Positions 34,633-44,330 are shown, numbered from the stretch's first letter. The stretch is 64,000 bases of DNA from Paludibacter sp. (GCA_024710005.1 JANJVQ010000018.1:18764-82763); one strand, 5' to 3'. Notes: generated by a model from the letters alone, not told the origin. Made by a program: numbers and translations.

Positions 34633-34960
34633 GGTTGCTTCGCTACGCTCGCAATGACGAGGTTGCTTCGTCGTTCACTTTGTGAACTCCTCGCAATGAC
34701 GGTACGTTGATTGGGGGCATATATACGTCGCTCGAGCGTTTTGCTAACTTAACGAGTGATTTGCAGCGACGGGTTCGAGGAACAATAGCGCCCGTCGTGC
34801 AAAAAAATGATGAGTTGTGCAAATTTGGTCGACGGGTATTTAATATAATGCAACTGTCCCGTCATTGCGAGTCGGCGAAGCCGACGAAGCAACCCCCCAT
34901 AAATCGCACACATATATTGTCCCTTCATTGCGAGGTTGCGAAGCCAACGAAGCAACCCCC
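34633..34960. repeat. GTCATTGCGAG repeat modules
   Basis: Plus-strand modules of the form GTCATTGCGAG...GAAGCAACCCCC lie at 34860-34898 and 34923-34960, with inverted copies at 34633-34658 (GGTTGCTTCGC...GCAATGAC) and 34661-34700. The pattern is typical of dispersed extragenic repeats and makes possible several stem-loops. Confidence 0.75.
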
Positions 34961-34993
34961 GATAAGTTGTGATCGCGGTTGTGATGCGGATAC

Positions 34994-35021
34994 GTAGAGA
35001 CGCAATGCATTGCGTCTCTAC
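34994..35021. repeat. 28-base perfect palindrome
   Basis: GTAGAGACGCAATG followed by its own reverse complement CATTGCGTCTCTAC. It could be a cruciform, a terminator-like stem or a dispersed repeat. It lies just before the SIMPL promoter. Confidence 0.8.
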
Positions 35022-35026
35022 CCATT

Positions 35027-35056
35027 TTGTTAATCCAACAACAAACTGTAACTTTA
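35027..35056 (+). promoter_or_regulatory. promoter of the SIMPL-domain gene
   Basis: TTG (35027-35029), 19 bases, then TAACTTTA (35049-35056), one mismatch from TANNTTTG. The ATG is at 35084, about 20 bases past the expected start site. Confidence 0.6.
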
Positions 35057-35083
35057 CCTCTCAATTTATAAAACTTCAATGTT

Positions 35084-35785
35084 ATGAAAAACAGAATAAT
35101 AGAAGCCACCATCCTCGCGGTAGGATTTTGCTTTATTGGATTGATGCTTTTTATGGGCATCGAAAGTTTTAAAAACAAAGATCGGGTGGTGAGCGTCAAA
35201 GGCCTGGCCGAAATGGAAGTGCCTGCCAATAAAATCACCTGGCCATTGATGTACAAGGATTTGGGCGATGACCTGATTTCGCTTTACAACAACATCAACA
35301 CAAAAAACAAGGCAATCATTGCTTTTCTGAAAATTAACGGCATTGCCGAGGAAGAAATCAGCGTAGCAGCGCCTGAAATTCTCGACCTCAAGGCTGAACG
35401 GTATAACAACACCATACCGGAATTTCGGTACAATGCCACTTCGGTTATTACTGTTACCTCGAACAAGGTGGATAAGGTGCGCAAACTGATGTCGGAACAG
35501 ACTGAATTGTTAAAACAGGGCATCGCTATTTCGGGTGGAGACTACCGCTACAATGTAAGCTATGAATTTACGGGGCTGAATGAAATAAAACCGGGCATGA
35601 TTGAGGAAGCGACTCGCAATGCCCGGCTTGCTGCTGAGAAATTTGCCAAAGATTCCAACAGCAAGTTAGGCAAAATACGGGATGCTTACCAGGGGCAATT
35701 TACAATCACCGACCGGGATTCGCATACGCCGTATATCAAGAATGTGCGGGTTGTGACGACAGTGAATTACTATTTGAAACGCTGA
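35084..35785 (+). CDS. SIMPL-domain (DUF541) protein
   Basis: A 233-residue protein with an N-terminal hydrophobic anchor (residues 7-26; EATILAVGFCFIGLMLFMGI) and a periplasmic SIMPL/DUF541 domain: VVSVKGLAEMEVPANKITWP, AAPEILDLKAE, the TEL...QGIAISGGDYRYNVSYEF segment and an ATRNARLAAEKFAKDSNSKLG segment near the end. Its role is poorly known; E. coli YggE-like members are linked to oxidative stress. It is the only plus-strand gene between the HU gene and the large minus-strand cluster. Full length. Confidence 0.85.
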   Translation: MKNRIIEATILAVGFCFIGLMLFMGIESFKNKDRVVSVKGLAEMEVPANKITWPLMYKDLGDDLISLYNNINTKNKAIIAFLKINGIAEEEISVAAPEILDLKAERYNNTIPEFRYNATSVITVTSNKVDKVRKLMSEQTELLKQGIAISGGDYRYNVSYEFTGLNEIKPGMIEEATRNARLAAEKFAKDSNSKLGKIRDAYQGQFTITDRDSHTPYIKNVRVVTTVNYYLKR

Positions 35786-35808
35786 TTGCGTCAATTCATT
35801 GACACAAT

Positions 35809-38562
35809 TCACCCCCTCATTTTCACAAACCGCGCGCTCCCCGTTCCTTCTTTCGAAATCAATTGTAACAGATACACACCTTCCTCGTAGGTATGGGTGG
35901 TGAGCTTGGTGATTCCGGGTGTTACACTGGATGTAAAGATTTGTTTGCCGGAAGCATCGTAGACCGACATCTGCCCGCTGTGGGGAATGGCTACCTGTAA
36001 ATCGCCGGTAGTAGGATTGGGATAAAGTTTTATATTCTCCTGTGCTTCTGATTGCGTAAGACCTGATTCAAGCGTTGACTGTACCGAGAGATTGTCCCAC
36101 CGTGCCAGACTGTTGTATGCCCGTATCCCGATAGAACCGGAAGCAAAGGAAGCATCGGAGAAATCAATCTTAGGCGTATTCATATCACCCACGTAAACCT
36201 TGATATTCGTGCCTTTAGCCACTACTTTCACGTGGTACCACTGATCGGTGTTCAGGTCTACCGGAGTCGAAGTCAGCTGCTGCCACGAACCATTGGCTTT
36301 GCCAAGCGTCACGTTATTGCCGGCTGTACTGATGCCCACATAGTAACCATCGTAGTCGTCGGGACCAAACGATAGACGACTCGCGCGGAATATCAGTCCG
36401 GCATCGCCGCGATCACTGTTGATTTGCACATCAGCTTCGTAAACAAAATCGGAGAATTCGGTCGCCGGCACTACCGATTTGGTGGCGGGGTGACTGGCCT
36501 CGGTGTTGCTGGCACAGTATTGTCCGTCCTTCACATACAAGCTACCGCCGTACTGTACCCAGCCTTGCTGTCCGTCAGCAAAATCTTCGGAAAAGGTTTT
36601 CGTAATTTTATCGGGCGTACCTACAACAGGTAAACAAGTCGCACGAAGGGTCTGTGCGCCATAAGGTACCAGTGTAACCTGTTCCTCGCGGGAAGTTGTT
36701 TCGACCGGACTATAAGGCGGATCGATGGCCATGTGACCGCTATGATTGAATACCCAGGAGTTCAGCTTCCGGGCTTTTACCACCAATTTCACCGGGGTTT
36801 CAGCCTGGACAAAAGGATTCGCAGGCATGGCGTTTTCCACTACCTGAATGGTGGCAGCCGGGTTGTGCTTGTCGACCACCAGCGCGTAGTTCCATGCTGA
36901 TGCAGGGAAGACTTCGCTTTCCTGAAAACCATTGCCATAATCGTTGCGCACCGACCAGTTCTCATCTATCTTCAACGAGAATACCAGCGGTCCGCGCTGT
37001 ATGCTGACAGCCCTGTTCACTTCTTCGTTCACCACGAGTGTCATGGGGAAACGGATGCTGATAACATCGTTGTTATGCCAGGTGCGGTTAATAGCATAAA
37101 AGCTACTACGCTCAATTCCTGTTTGTACTACGCCGTTGACCTTGATTTCGGGTGCACTGCACCAGGCGGGAATGCGGAATTTCAGCGGAAAGCTAACGGC
37201 TGTTGCTGTCGTAACCGTAAAGCTGAGTTGCTCGCTGAAAGGATAATCGGTGACTTCCTGAATGGTGACTTCGACGCCATTGCCGACTTTGGCTGTCACA
37301 CGCGAAGGACCATAAGCCATCACGGCCAGTCCGTTATCGGCAGTTGCTGCCCACATATTCTTCACATAATAAGGATAACCCATGTGAAAATCGAAACGGC
37401 AACATCCATAACCTGAATACGGACCGGGCATGTGTCCGTTGTTATAACTCTGTGCAAAGCCGAGGTAGCCATATTTGCTGATTAACTGATTGGCCTGCTG
37501 GTAATACTGCAAGCCTTTGATATCGGAAGTCAGTCCGCCCGGCAATGCATTGAAAGCCACTTCTTCCAGCTGATCTCCGATGCTGGCATCGCCCAGAATC
37601 ATTTGTGCTGTTTCGGAAGTCTGCATTTGTTCCACTACCGAACAAAGTTCCAGTCCGGTCATCGACGATCTGCCTGCCACCATCTCACTCCCCGATTGCA
37701 TACCCTGCGGTTGACCGTGGTCGCAAAACAGATGTTCCCGTCCGTGGAAATAGGCCGTACGGTCGGCTTCCGATTTCGATTTCTGATAATAGATAGCCGG
37801 CATCTTCATGGCCTGCGGGATGTTTACATTGTGTTTTGGCTGAAAATCGCTCCCAAACTGATTAAATAAATTCTGTGTATAAATTTCAGTCCACGGATAG
37901 GCCTGCTGATGGAGTTTATCGGCTAATTCGAGCAGAAAAGCATCGCCGGTGCGGTTGTAAAGCCAGAAAACAATTTCAATATTATCGCCTGCACGTGACT
38001 TACCCCAACTGCTCAGGAGTTGTGTTCCGATATTGTTGTTCTGATACTGGAAATACTTCGTAAAAAAAGGAATAACACGCGCATCACCCGTAGCCTCGTA
38101 ATAGTCGCGGATGGCGTAAAGCATCGGCATGCGCGCCCACCAGTCGGTATTGTTGGCCGGACCGAAATAGCCGGTGCGACGCTGGTTGTCGAGCGACCAG
38201 TCAATCCACTTCTGTGCTTTGGTTTTCAATTCAGCATCGTCGAGCACATAAGCCAGTGCCACCAGCCCCTTGGTATAATAAGGCGCCCGTTCCCAGCTAT
38301 CTCCCGTACCCCCAAGCCAGTCGTTATCGGCTCCCAGGTCGTTTTTACTGTTGTACAAGGTCTCGGCATGACCCGTCAGACCGTCTTTTTGCAACTGAAG
38401 TTGTCCCAGCAGCCAGCCTTCGGCTTTCACTGCCCCTACCGGCAGCGCTATGAAAGGAATCTCGGCGAGGGGCGCCCGGTTTTGTATGTAATTACCGGCT
38501 TGTGACTGTGGAGCAAGCAGCAGGTTACAGCAAATTAGTGCTGATAAGATTGCTTTTTTCAT
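35809..38562 (-). CDS. secreted GH127-like beta-L-arabinofuranosidase with T9SS tail
   Basis: Family GH127 retaining enzyme that uses a cysteine nucleophile and zinc. The 917 residues have a signal peptide (about 1-22), an alpha/alpha-barrel domain (about 30-640) with the metal set E305-x-C307 (GLELCSVVEQM) and C387-C388 (GYGCCRFDFHMG), matching the E338/C340/C417/C418 of HypBA1, then a DUF1080 or LamG-like beta-sandwich (about 655-830) and a T9SS sorting domain (about 845-917; EGVYLLQLISKEGTG). The zinc-cysteine centre is complete. Beta-L-arabinofuranosidase is expected, but related GH families share the set. It is downstream of a nested inverted repeat. Confidence 0.87.
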   Translation of the reverse strand: MKKAILSALICCNLLLAPQSQAGNYIQNRAPLAEIPFIALPVGAVKAEGWLLGQLQLQKDGLTGHAETLYNSKNDLGADNDWLGGTGDSWERAPYYTKGLVALAYVLDDAELKTKAQKWIDWSLDNQRRTGYFGPANNTDWWARMPMLYAIRDYYEATGDARVIPFFTKYFQYQNNNIGTQLLSSWGKSRAGDNIEIVFWLYNRTGDAFLLELADKLHQQAYPWTEIYTQNLFNQFGSDFQPKHNVNIPQAMKMPAIYYQKSKSEADRTAYFHGREHLFCDHGQPQGMQSGSEMVAGRSSMTGLELCSVVEQMQTSETAQMILGDASIGDQLEEVAFNALPGGLTSDIKGLQYYQQANQLISKYGYLGFAQSYNNGHMPGPYSGYGCCRFDFHMGYPYYVKNMWAATADNGLAVMAYGPSRVTAKVGNGVEVTIQEVTDYPFSEQLSFTVTTATAVSFPLKFRIPAWCSAPEIKVNGVVQTGIERSSFYAINRTWHNNDVISIRFPMTLVVNEEVNRAVSIQRGPLVFSLKIDENWSVRNDYGNGFQESEVFPASAWNYALVVDKHNPAATIQVVENAMPANPFVQAETPVKLVVKARKLNSWVFNHSGHMAIDPPYSPVETTSREEQVTLVPYGAQTLRATCLPVVGTPDKITKTFSEDFADGQQGWVQYGGSLYVKDGQYCASNTEASHPATKSVVPATEFSDFVYEADVQINSDRGDAGLIFRASRLSFGPDDYDGYYVGISTAGNNVTLGKANGSWQQLTSTPVDLNTDQWYHVKVVAKGTNIKVYVGDMNTPKIDFSDASFASGSIGIRAYNSLARWDNLSVQSTLESGLTQSEAQENIKLYPNPTTGDLQVAIPHSGQMSVYDASGKQIFTSSVTPGITKLTTHTYEEGVYLLQLISKEGTGSARFVKMRG

Positions 38563-38626
38563 TATAATTTCTTTTGATTAATATTTATTTCATTTAAGGT
38601 AAACTTCGTTTTAATACATTATATTA

Positions 38627-38819
38627 CCTTATTTTCAACCTTATTTTTCTGACTAAACAACCTTAGTAGCCGCAGAGATAAATAAAACCTCTCTGACCTT
38701 ATTACCTTATTTTTTTTAACACTTTATACAACCGTCAAATAAGGTAATAAGGTTATTTTATTGTGTAGCTTTTTTGCTACTAAGGTTGTTTAGTCAGAAA
38801 AATAAGGTTTAAAATAAGG
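38627..38819. repeat. nested inverted repeat, 44-bp outer arms
   Basis: Outer arms 38627-38670 and 38776-38819 are complementary over 44 bases with one mismatch. The loop carries an inner 17-bp arm pair (38696-38712 with 38737-38753, ACCTTATTACCTTATTT). The motif CCTTATT recurs throughout. The size and near-perfect pairing suggest a mobile non-coding element or a strong RNA structure. Confidence 0.85.
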
Positions 38820-38906
38820 TTTCTTCCATATACTGTTCGTACTCATATTTTATTTATAATTGCTTCTTTTTCGATGCATATATTCATTTTTCCTTTGATA
38901 GACACA

Positions 38907-38925
38907 CTTATATGACTTATATGGT
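38907..38925. repeat. single arm of the ATATAAGTCATATA repeat
   Basis: CTTATATGACTTATATGGT directly after the stop of the 624-residue gene (38933). Confidence 0.6.
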
Positions 38926-38932
38926 AAAAAAA

Positions 38933-40807
38933 TTATCTCTTCACAATTTTCACAAAGCCCCTTTCACCCCCTGCTTCCACCAGCACCACATACATCCCTG
39001 CGGATAAACCTGAAACATCTACACTTCCGTTGATGTGTTGCCTTTGCATTACCACACGGCCGTTTACATCCACAATTTTCACCGCCACATCGCCCAACGG
39101 GCTTTCGATGGTTAGTAGCTCGCTTACCAAACGGGGATATACGTTGAACAGCGATTCCGCCAATTGCGTGTCAGTACCTGAAATTTCTTCCGCGGGAATC
39201 AACAGCCAGTCGGTACTGGGAGCCGATGACAACCGGCGTTGTACAGGAGGCATCTTTTCGAGCAGCTGTTTATCATCGACCATACCGATGTATTTCATGC
39301 TGCTATAGGGAATAAGTTTGTAACTGTCATCACCGTTGGCCTTCACGATGAAATGCTGATTTGAACTTCCATCATACAACGACTGTATAACCAACAGTCC
39401 ATCATGCACGTAGTTAGCTTCATTGGTATTGACCGTTTGCAATACCCTTTCGCTACCCTTGTTGACAATCTTATATAAACCGTGCGCTACCTGCTCAAAT
39501 GTCCAGAAGCTGTAATCAGTATCGTCGGGTAACATCTGGTAAATGGTGGTGGCAGTGCCATTGCGCGAAGGTTTAATCACGAAACTGCTTTGTTTGTTTT
39601 TGATGACAAAATCTTTGCCTGCCAGCTCCCCGGGATTATCCGCCAGCACACGCAGGGAGTTCACCGCCGGAAGTCCCGTCAAGGTTACAACATCCGTTAC
39701 ATCAGCCGTGAGTACAACCGAATCGCCCAGAAAATTATCTGCTGAAAACAAGACAATTTTCACGCCTTCTTTTATCCGCAGGCTTGCCAGTTTGCTCACA
39801 TCAAATCCTTTAGTCTGAAGTTGAGCCTTGGTATAACTGCCCAACACAAAATCCGTTTGCGGGGCTTTGTAGTCTTTCACGGGATAGACCATCGCCACGA
39901 TGCTACCCCGGTCGGCGACCTCACCACCTCCAAACACTTCGTTCACCGGTGCAGCAAATTTCTTTAAATCGCGGTCGTAATTATAATTCCAGTAGAAACC
40001 TCCGACAATGCCGGCGTTGCTTTTCCAGGTGTTCATGGCCGTGACTATCTCCTGATGGGTGAGTCCGGGATTTGCTTCTATGTCGCGACTCCCATACACA
40101 GGCAAGTTTCCTATTTTCCAGTTTTGTGGATTATTAGAACTTCCTCCACCATAGATTTGGAGGTAGTTCCGGTCGACAGCTCCCGGGCGGGCAGCTTCTA
40201 CTTTCGCCACGAAACTATCCCAGTACGATTTATTGGTATAAGGTGCAATCGTCGTTTTGAAACCGATATCGTGCAACATGATGTGAAACTGCGATTGCGA
40301 GTTGGCTTCGTAATCGTGCTCGATATCGTTATTTACGGCAATAACTACCGGGATAGCTTCTTTCAGCGCTTTGAAATTACGGTACAAAATGCTGGTAGGT
40401 CCGGTGCCCTGCGCATTCACCAAATCACTGATGTTTTTGTAGGCATGGTTGCCCCAGCCTCCGATACAATGTTCGAGCCTCAAGAGTGAAGTTTTACCCG
40501 AAAGCAGTGCATTCACATCGTCCACATAATTAACCTGCGCGATGTCGTTGGGGTAGCCCGCCACCTTCTGATCGAAAACATACTGACCATCTTTGCAAAT
40601 GACTTCGCCATCGGTCGTCAGCGTGCCGTCGGTTTCGACATGCACGTTAAAGAGTATGCCAAAGGTGAAACCCGAAGCTTTCAAAGCCGTAACGGTTCGG
40701 GTACGGTCGCGGCGAAAATGGCCGCAGATGTAGATACCCGAATCGGCGAGCATGGTTGCTGTGAGGCAACTTAAGGTGAGAATCAGTAGGTGTTTTTTTA
40801 AACGCAT
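38933..40807 (-). CDS. secreted orphan protein: barrel-like N-terminus, crystallin-like, beta-trefoil, T9SS tail
   Basis: A 624-residue exported protein I cannot assign. Signal peptide about 1-21 (CLTATMLA). Residues about 22-290 have the feel of a TIM barrel (IYICGHFRRD, SLLRLEHCIGGWGNH, PVVIAVNNDIEHD, NYLQIYGGGSSNNP, VGGFYWNYNYDRD) with several acidic residues at strand ends, as in endo-acting glycosidases of GH18-like fold, but no named active-site motif. Residues about 300-375 are beta/gamma-crystallin-like (VKIVLFSADNFLGDSVVL), about 390-545 a ricin-type beta-trefoil and about 555-624 a T9SS sorting domain. A glycan-binding or glycan-cleaving role is inferred. Confidence 0.72.
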   Translation of the reverse strand: MRLKKHLLILTLSCLTATMLADSGIYICGHFRRDRTRTVTALKASGFTFGILFNVHVETDGTLTTDGEVICKDGQYVFDQKVAGYPNDIAQVNYVDDVNALLSGKTSLLRLEHCIGGWGNHAYKNISDLVNAQGTGPTSILYRNFKALKEAIPVVIAVNNDIEHDYEANSQSQFHIMLHDIGFKTTIAPYTNKSYWDSFVAKVEAARPGAVDRNYLQIYGGGSSNNPQNWKIGNLPVYGSRDIEANPGLTHQEIVTAMNTWKSNAGIVGGFYWNYNYDRDLKKFAAPVNEVFGGGEVADRGSIVAMVYPVKDYKAPQTDFVLGSYTKAQLQTKGFDVSKLASLRIKEGVKIVLFSADNFLGDSVVLTADVTDVVTLTGLPAVNSLRVLADNPGELAGKDFVIKNKQSSFVIKPSRNGTATTIYQMLPDDTDYSFWTFEQVAHGLYKIVNKGSERVLQTVNTNEANYVHDGLLVIQSLYDGSSNQHFIVKANGDDSYKLIPYSSMKYIGMVDDKQLLEKMPPVQRRLSSAPSTDWLLIPAEEISGTDTQLAESLFNVYPRLVSELLTIESPLGDVAVKIVDVNGRVVMQRQHINGSVDVSGLSAGMYVVLVEAGGERGFVKIVKR

Positions 40808-40849
40808 ATTGTTATTATAGAATTTTATATGATTTTAATTCAATATCCC

Positions 40850-40913
40850 ACCATATAAGTCATATAAGACATTTAAGTGTTCATAGTTATATGTCTTATA
40901 TGACTTATATGGT
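40850..40913. repeat. inverted repeat, ATATAAGTCATATA family, full hairpin
   Basis: ACCATATAAGTCATATAAGA (40850) through 40872 pairs with 40891-40913, 23 bp, loop 18 bases. The arm end AAGACAT differs from AAGCTACAT of the 494 copy and is changed in both arms. It lies between the two minus-strand genes and ends 12 bases short of the downstream stop. Confidence 0.8.
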
Positions 40914-40925
40914 AAAATATTACAT

Positions 40926-43900
40926 TTATCTGACAATTAACTTTTTCACACCAGATTTATTTCCCCCTGTAAATAAAACAAAATACACCCCGGAAGGAAT
41001 TCCAGCAATATCTACCTTATTATCCGACATCCCAAGCTGTTGTGTCAGGATGGTTCTGCCCGAAAGATCGCTTATCTTCAACATACCGCCATTATACACT
41101 TCATTAACCGAAACCCGAAGCTGACCGGAGGCCGGATTTGGATAAAGCAAAAAAAAATCATCTGCATTCAACTCATCAACTCCGCTGTAATCGAGCGAAT
41201 AGAGCTGCGAACGGGGCACAATCTCACGGGGCTGTTTCAGGTTGAGCCATTCGAGCCGGCAATAGGCGCCCCCGTTACTTTCAAAATATTCCAATTTGAT
41301 GTCGTATAGCTCGTTGGCCTGTAGGGTGATATTACCTTCGTACTCGATATCGTAATCGTCGAGCCATTTATCGATAACCAACTGGTTGTTGACCCACAGG
41401 CGCCGACCGTTGTCGCTGTTGACATAAAAGGTGTACTCCCCTGTAGCTCTCGGTTCAATCTTTCCCTGCCATCGGATGGAGAAATTATCGGCATTCACAC
41501 TTCGGTGGGGTTTTGCCGTTCCCCAGCTAAAGTTGATGGTGGTGTCTATCTGCGAAGTCTGTAAGGTATTGAATGCCGTACCGTTGTAGTATTCTGCTGT
41601 CAACCCGTTGCCTTTCCCGTCAGCTAATGGCGGCACCGGTTCCAGTTGCCAGCGGGCATTGAGCTGGTTTACATCGTCCGATTGAATGATCTGTGCCAAC
41701 GAAGATAAAGAAGTGGCTTCGAGTATTTTTCCTGAATGGCAGGACAGTATTTTAAACACACCTTCATCGTTTACGGGCACCAGGATAAATTGCTGGTTAG
41801 CTGCATCTGTGCTTGTTTTCCATTGCTGCACTTCTGCTCCGGCTGCTTTCGAGAAATTATCAATCTCGAGACTTTTCCGGCTCGACACCGACTCGATGCG
41901 ATAGATGCGATCCCTGACTTCTACAAAACGAAATTGCTGATTGATGGCGCCTGTATTCCGGAAAAGTTTGACTTTCTTTCCATCTTCTGTACTTTTAATT
42001 CCCCCATCAATGCCCATGATACTACTACTTTCAACAGGTTTAATGAAATAACGTCCTTTAGCAACTGTGGCGCCGTTCGAAAGCACTTTCAGTGATACCG
42101 TTCTATCTGCCCACGCTGCCAGATTTGCCTGATTTGCGGTTACCACCAGAGAATCACCGGCAAAATTATCGCCGGAGAACAGCACCACTTTATAACCTTC
42201 TGCTACACGCAGGGCTTTGATGCTCGCGGGAGTAAAACCCGTCCGTTCGAGTGCATCTGCATCATAGTCCCCGAGTTTCAGTCCACCGGAATAACCACCA
42301 TAGTCAATGTCGTCATAAGCCGTAACCGGTCCGGCATTCGGCATCGGGCGCGAAAAAAGCTGGTAACGCGGGATACGTTGCCGCACCTGCGAGCTGCTTT
42401 CCCATTCGAGTAAGGCGAGTCCTTTGGCGCCCGACTTCTGATAACGAAACTCGATGTCGTATTGTTTACCTGCCTCTAAGGTGATGGTATCAGAGGAAGT
42501 AACGGTTGCATTTGTAAGCGAATCGCACAAAGTACGACCATTAATTTTAAGCTGCACACCACCCTTGGCGGTGCTATGGAAAGTATACACCTGTGAATAA
42601 ATGGCTTGTACTTTCCCTGTCCACAAAGCTGTAAAATTCTGCTCGCCTACCGCTTCGGTAGCTTCAGTCGAAAATTCATCATCGAAATCGATGGTTGGTT
42701 CGTTGGTGGTCAGTACCGGCACTTCAGGATTTGCCGCAAGTCTGTATTCAGCACGTAGTCCGTTACCATTACCAATGTTGAGTTGCCGAACATTTTTCCG
42801 GATCAGCCACACAAATTCTTCGGGCGACACTACCCGCACGTTAGGATTCAGTTTGCTGATGCAATTGAGCACATCGCTGGGATTCATGGTCCAGATATGT
42901 ACCGGTATCAGGCTATAGCCACTTGCCGAATGGATGTTGGTGGACTGACTGTTGAGCGTATTGGCTAAACTCTGACAAACCCGTTCGCGGGTTGCAGCAC
43001 TGCCATCGCTCGAATTTCCCCAGAGGGTGAATCGTCCTCCAATGGAGGGTTTGTCCTTATACCATTTGATTTCTCCGGCCACCTTGGTGTACTGTCCCCC
43101 ATAAGAATAGTAAAACAGCGCATCAACATTGCTTTGTTTCAGATATTCATCGGGATTGTGAATACCATCTTTATCGATGATGTTGACGATGTTGAGGTCA
43201 GCTTTTTTCATCATTTGGTTCATGAACCGGTTTTGATCTGCCAGTTGCGGATAGATGCCCGGGAAATAATAACCCGCACCCGACGGTCCCGCCACGAGAT
43301 AATTGCGCGCATTCTCGGTGGTCAGGGCGTTTTCAATGTATTTTTTATATAAAGCCGGCGCCAGTTCGGCAAACGCCGGAGATACGGTCCAGCCTAATTT
43401 GAGACGGGCTTTATCGGGGTTCGACCAGTTGTTGGTATTGTTGAGCGAGCCCGACAGCCACTGGATATTATCGCCATCTGAAATCACGAAGCAAACGGTA
43501 TGCACATTCGGCACCACCTTGAATTCTTCCGGTTCCACCTTTTGCCTGGGCAACTTCACCGGTATATTGCTCAGGACTGAAAGATTCGGACTCCAATCCG
43601 AAGGATGAATCATGGCCGAGTGCATTGACAGTTGTTCCACCGTATTGTACTCTCCGGCTCCCCAACCGAAATACACGGCTGAAGGATTCATGCGGTCGTA
43701 TACCGCGTTGGCTAAACTTCCGGTTGCACTGGCATCCCAGAACTGCAAGGCGCCTGCAAAGACCGAATAATCGCCTACAAACAAAGCCCGGTCGTCGTTT
43801 ACCGCCTGATACGAAGCAATCTTCTTGCTGAAATGCGCCCCGTAATTGGTCAATGCCCATGCTTCATCCTTGCTTCTCACATCAAGCACCCGGGTATAGC

Positions 43901-44330
43901 CTGCGTTGATAGCAGTCTGTTCTACATCCGCCGGTACAGCGATGGCATTTAGGACAGCACAAAGCGAAAGCGCTACGTTTACCGAAGCTGCTCTCGCTTC
44001 GCAGAGAATATAACCGCTGAAACGGTCGGCATACCGGGCCAGCAATCCACTGAAATTGTTGTAATAGGTGCGATCGATGGTGACATAATCCTCCAGCGTG
44101 GCAGCGTGACCGTGTGCATCCCGCAGAATCTCCGGTTTGGTACGGGCTAACATGCCTTGTAAGGATTGCAACACAATTTTCTGTGAATAGCCGAAAGATT
44201 CCGATGTGAGATAGAGCCGGTCGGGCTGTTGCGCCGCAGCAGGATAAGGACTATCAGCTACACGACTTATTGGTTGTGCAGGGACAAACATCCACATCGA
44301 AAGAAATATCAGCAATATGTATTTTTTCAT
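40926..44330 (-). CDS. secreted GxGYxYP protein with PA14, crystallin-like and beta-trefoil domains
   Basis: A 1134-residue exported protein of the GxGYxYP family, thought to act on glycans but without an established reaction. Signal peptide about 1-18 (mature start near QPIS). The family domain (about 30-515) has VCFVISDGDNIQW (about 279-291) and the name motif GAGYYFP (351-357). After it come a PA14-like domain (about 518-662), a beta/gamma-crystallin-like part (about 680-750; KVVLFSGDNFAGDSLVV), a ricin-type beta-trefoil (755-898), a second PA14 domain (905-1045) and a T9SS sorting domain (1060-1134). Carbohydrate binding is likely. Confidence 0.82.
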   Translation of the reverse strand: MKKYILLIFLSMWMFVPAQPISRVADSPYPAAAQQPDRLYLTSESFGYSQKIVLQSLQGMLARTKPEILRDAHGHAATLEDYVTIDRTYYNNFSGLLARYADRFSGYILCEARAASVNVALSLCAVLNAIAVPADVEQTAINAGYTRVLDVRSKDEAWALTNYGAHFSKKIASYQAVNDDRALFVGDYSVFAGALQFWDASATGSLANAVYDRMNPSAVYFGWGAGEYNTVEQLSMHSAMIHPSDWSPNLSVLSNIPVKLPRQKVEPEEFKVVPNVHTVCFVISDGDNIQWLSGSLNNTNNWSNPDKARLKLGWTVSPAFAELAPALYKKYIENALTTENARNYLVAGPSGAGYYFPGIYPQLADQNRFMNQMMKKADLNIVNIIDKDGIHNPDEYLKQSNVDALFYYSYGGQYTKVAGEIKWYKDKPSIGGRFTLWGNSSDGSAATRERVCQSLANTLNSQSTNIHSASGYSLIPVHIWTMNPSDVLNCISKLNPNVRVVSPEEFVWLIRKNVRQLNIGNGNGLRAEYRLAANPEVPVLTTNEPTIDFDDEFSTEATEAVGEQNFTALWTGKVQAIYSQVYTFHSTAKGGVQLKINGRTLCDSLTNATVTSSDTITLEAGKQYDIEFRYQKSGAKGLALLEWESSSQVRQRIPRYQLFSRPMPNAGPVTAYDDIDYGGYSGGLKLGDYDADALERTGFTPASIKALRVAEGYKVVLFSGDNFAGDSLVVTANQANLAAWADRTVSLKVLSNGATVAKGRYFIKPVESSSIMGIDGGIKSTEDGKKVKLFRNTGAINQQFRFVEVRDRIYRIESVSSRKSLEIDNFSKAAGAEVQQWKTSTDAANQQFILVPVNDEGVFKILSCHSGKILEATSLSSLAQIIQSDDVNQLNARWQLEPVPPLADGKGNGLTAEYYNGTAFNTLQTSQIDTTINFSWGTAKPHRSVNADNFSIRWQGKIEPRATGEYTFYVNSDNGRRLWVNNQLVIDKWLDDYDIEYEGNITLQANELYDIKLEYFESNGGAYCRLEWLNLKQPREIVPRSQLYSLDYSGVDELNADDFFLLYPNPASGQLRVSVNEVYNGGMLKISDLSGRTILTQQLGMSDNKVDIAGIPSGVYFVLFTGGNKSGVKKLIVR

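Larger units (their letters stand above)
34466..35083. other. 618-base intergenic region with dispersed repeats
   Basis: Holds a cluster of GTCATTGCGAG/GAAGCAACCCCC modules in both orientations (34633-34700 and 34860-34960), a perfect 28-base palindrome GTAGAGACGC...GCGTCTCTAC (34994-35021), and the promoter of the next gene. No gene was found. Confidence 0.65.
38563..38932. other. 370-base intergenic region with nested inverted repeat
   Basis: Holds the nested 44-bp inverted repeat (38627-38819) and a single arm of the ATATAAGTCATATA family (38907-38925), placed just after the stop of the upstream gene. No coding frame is credible. Confidence 0.7.

Noticed and set aside
34633..34960. tRNA or phage attachment site
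   Set aside because: No cloverleaf or integrase; the modules repeat in both orientations and look like extragenic repeats.
38020..38505. 161-codon antisense frame opposite GH127
   Set aside because: It overlaps the GH127 catalytic domain frame and has no family motif.
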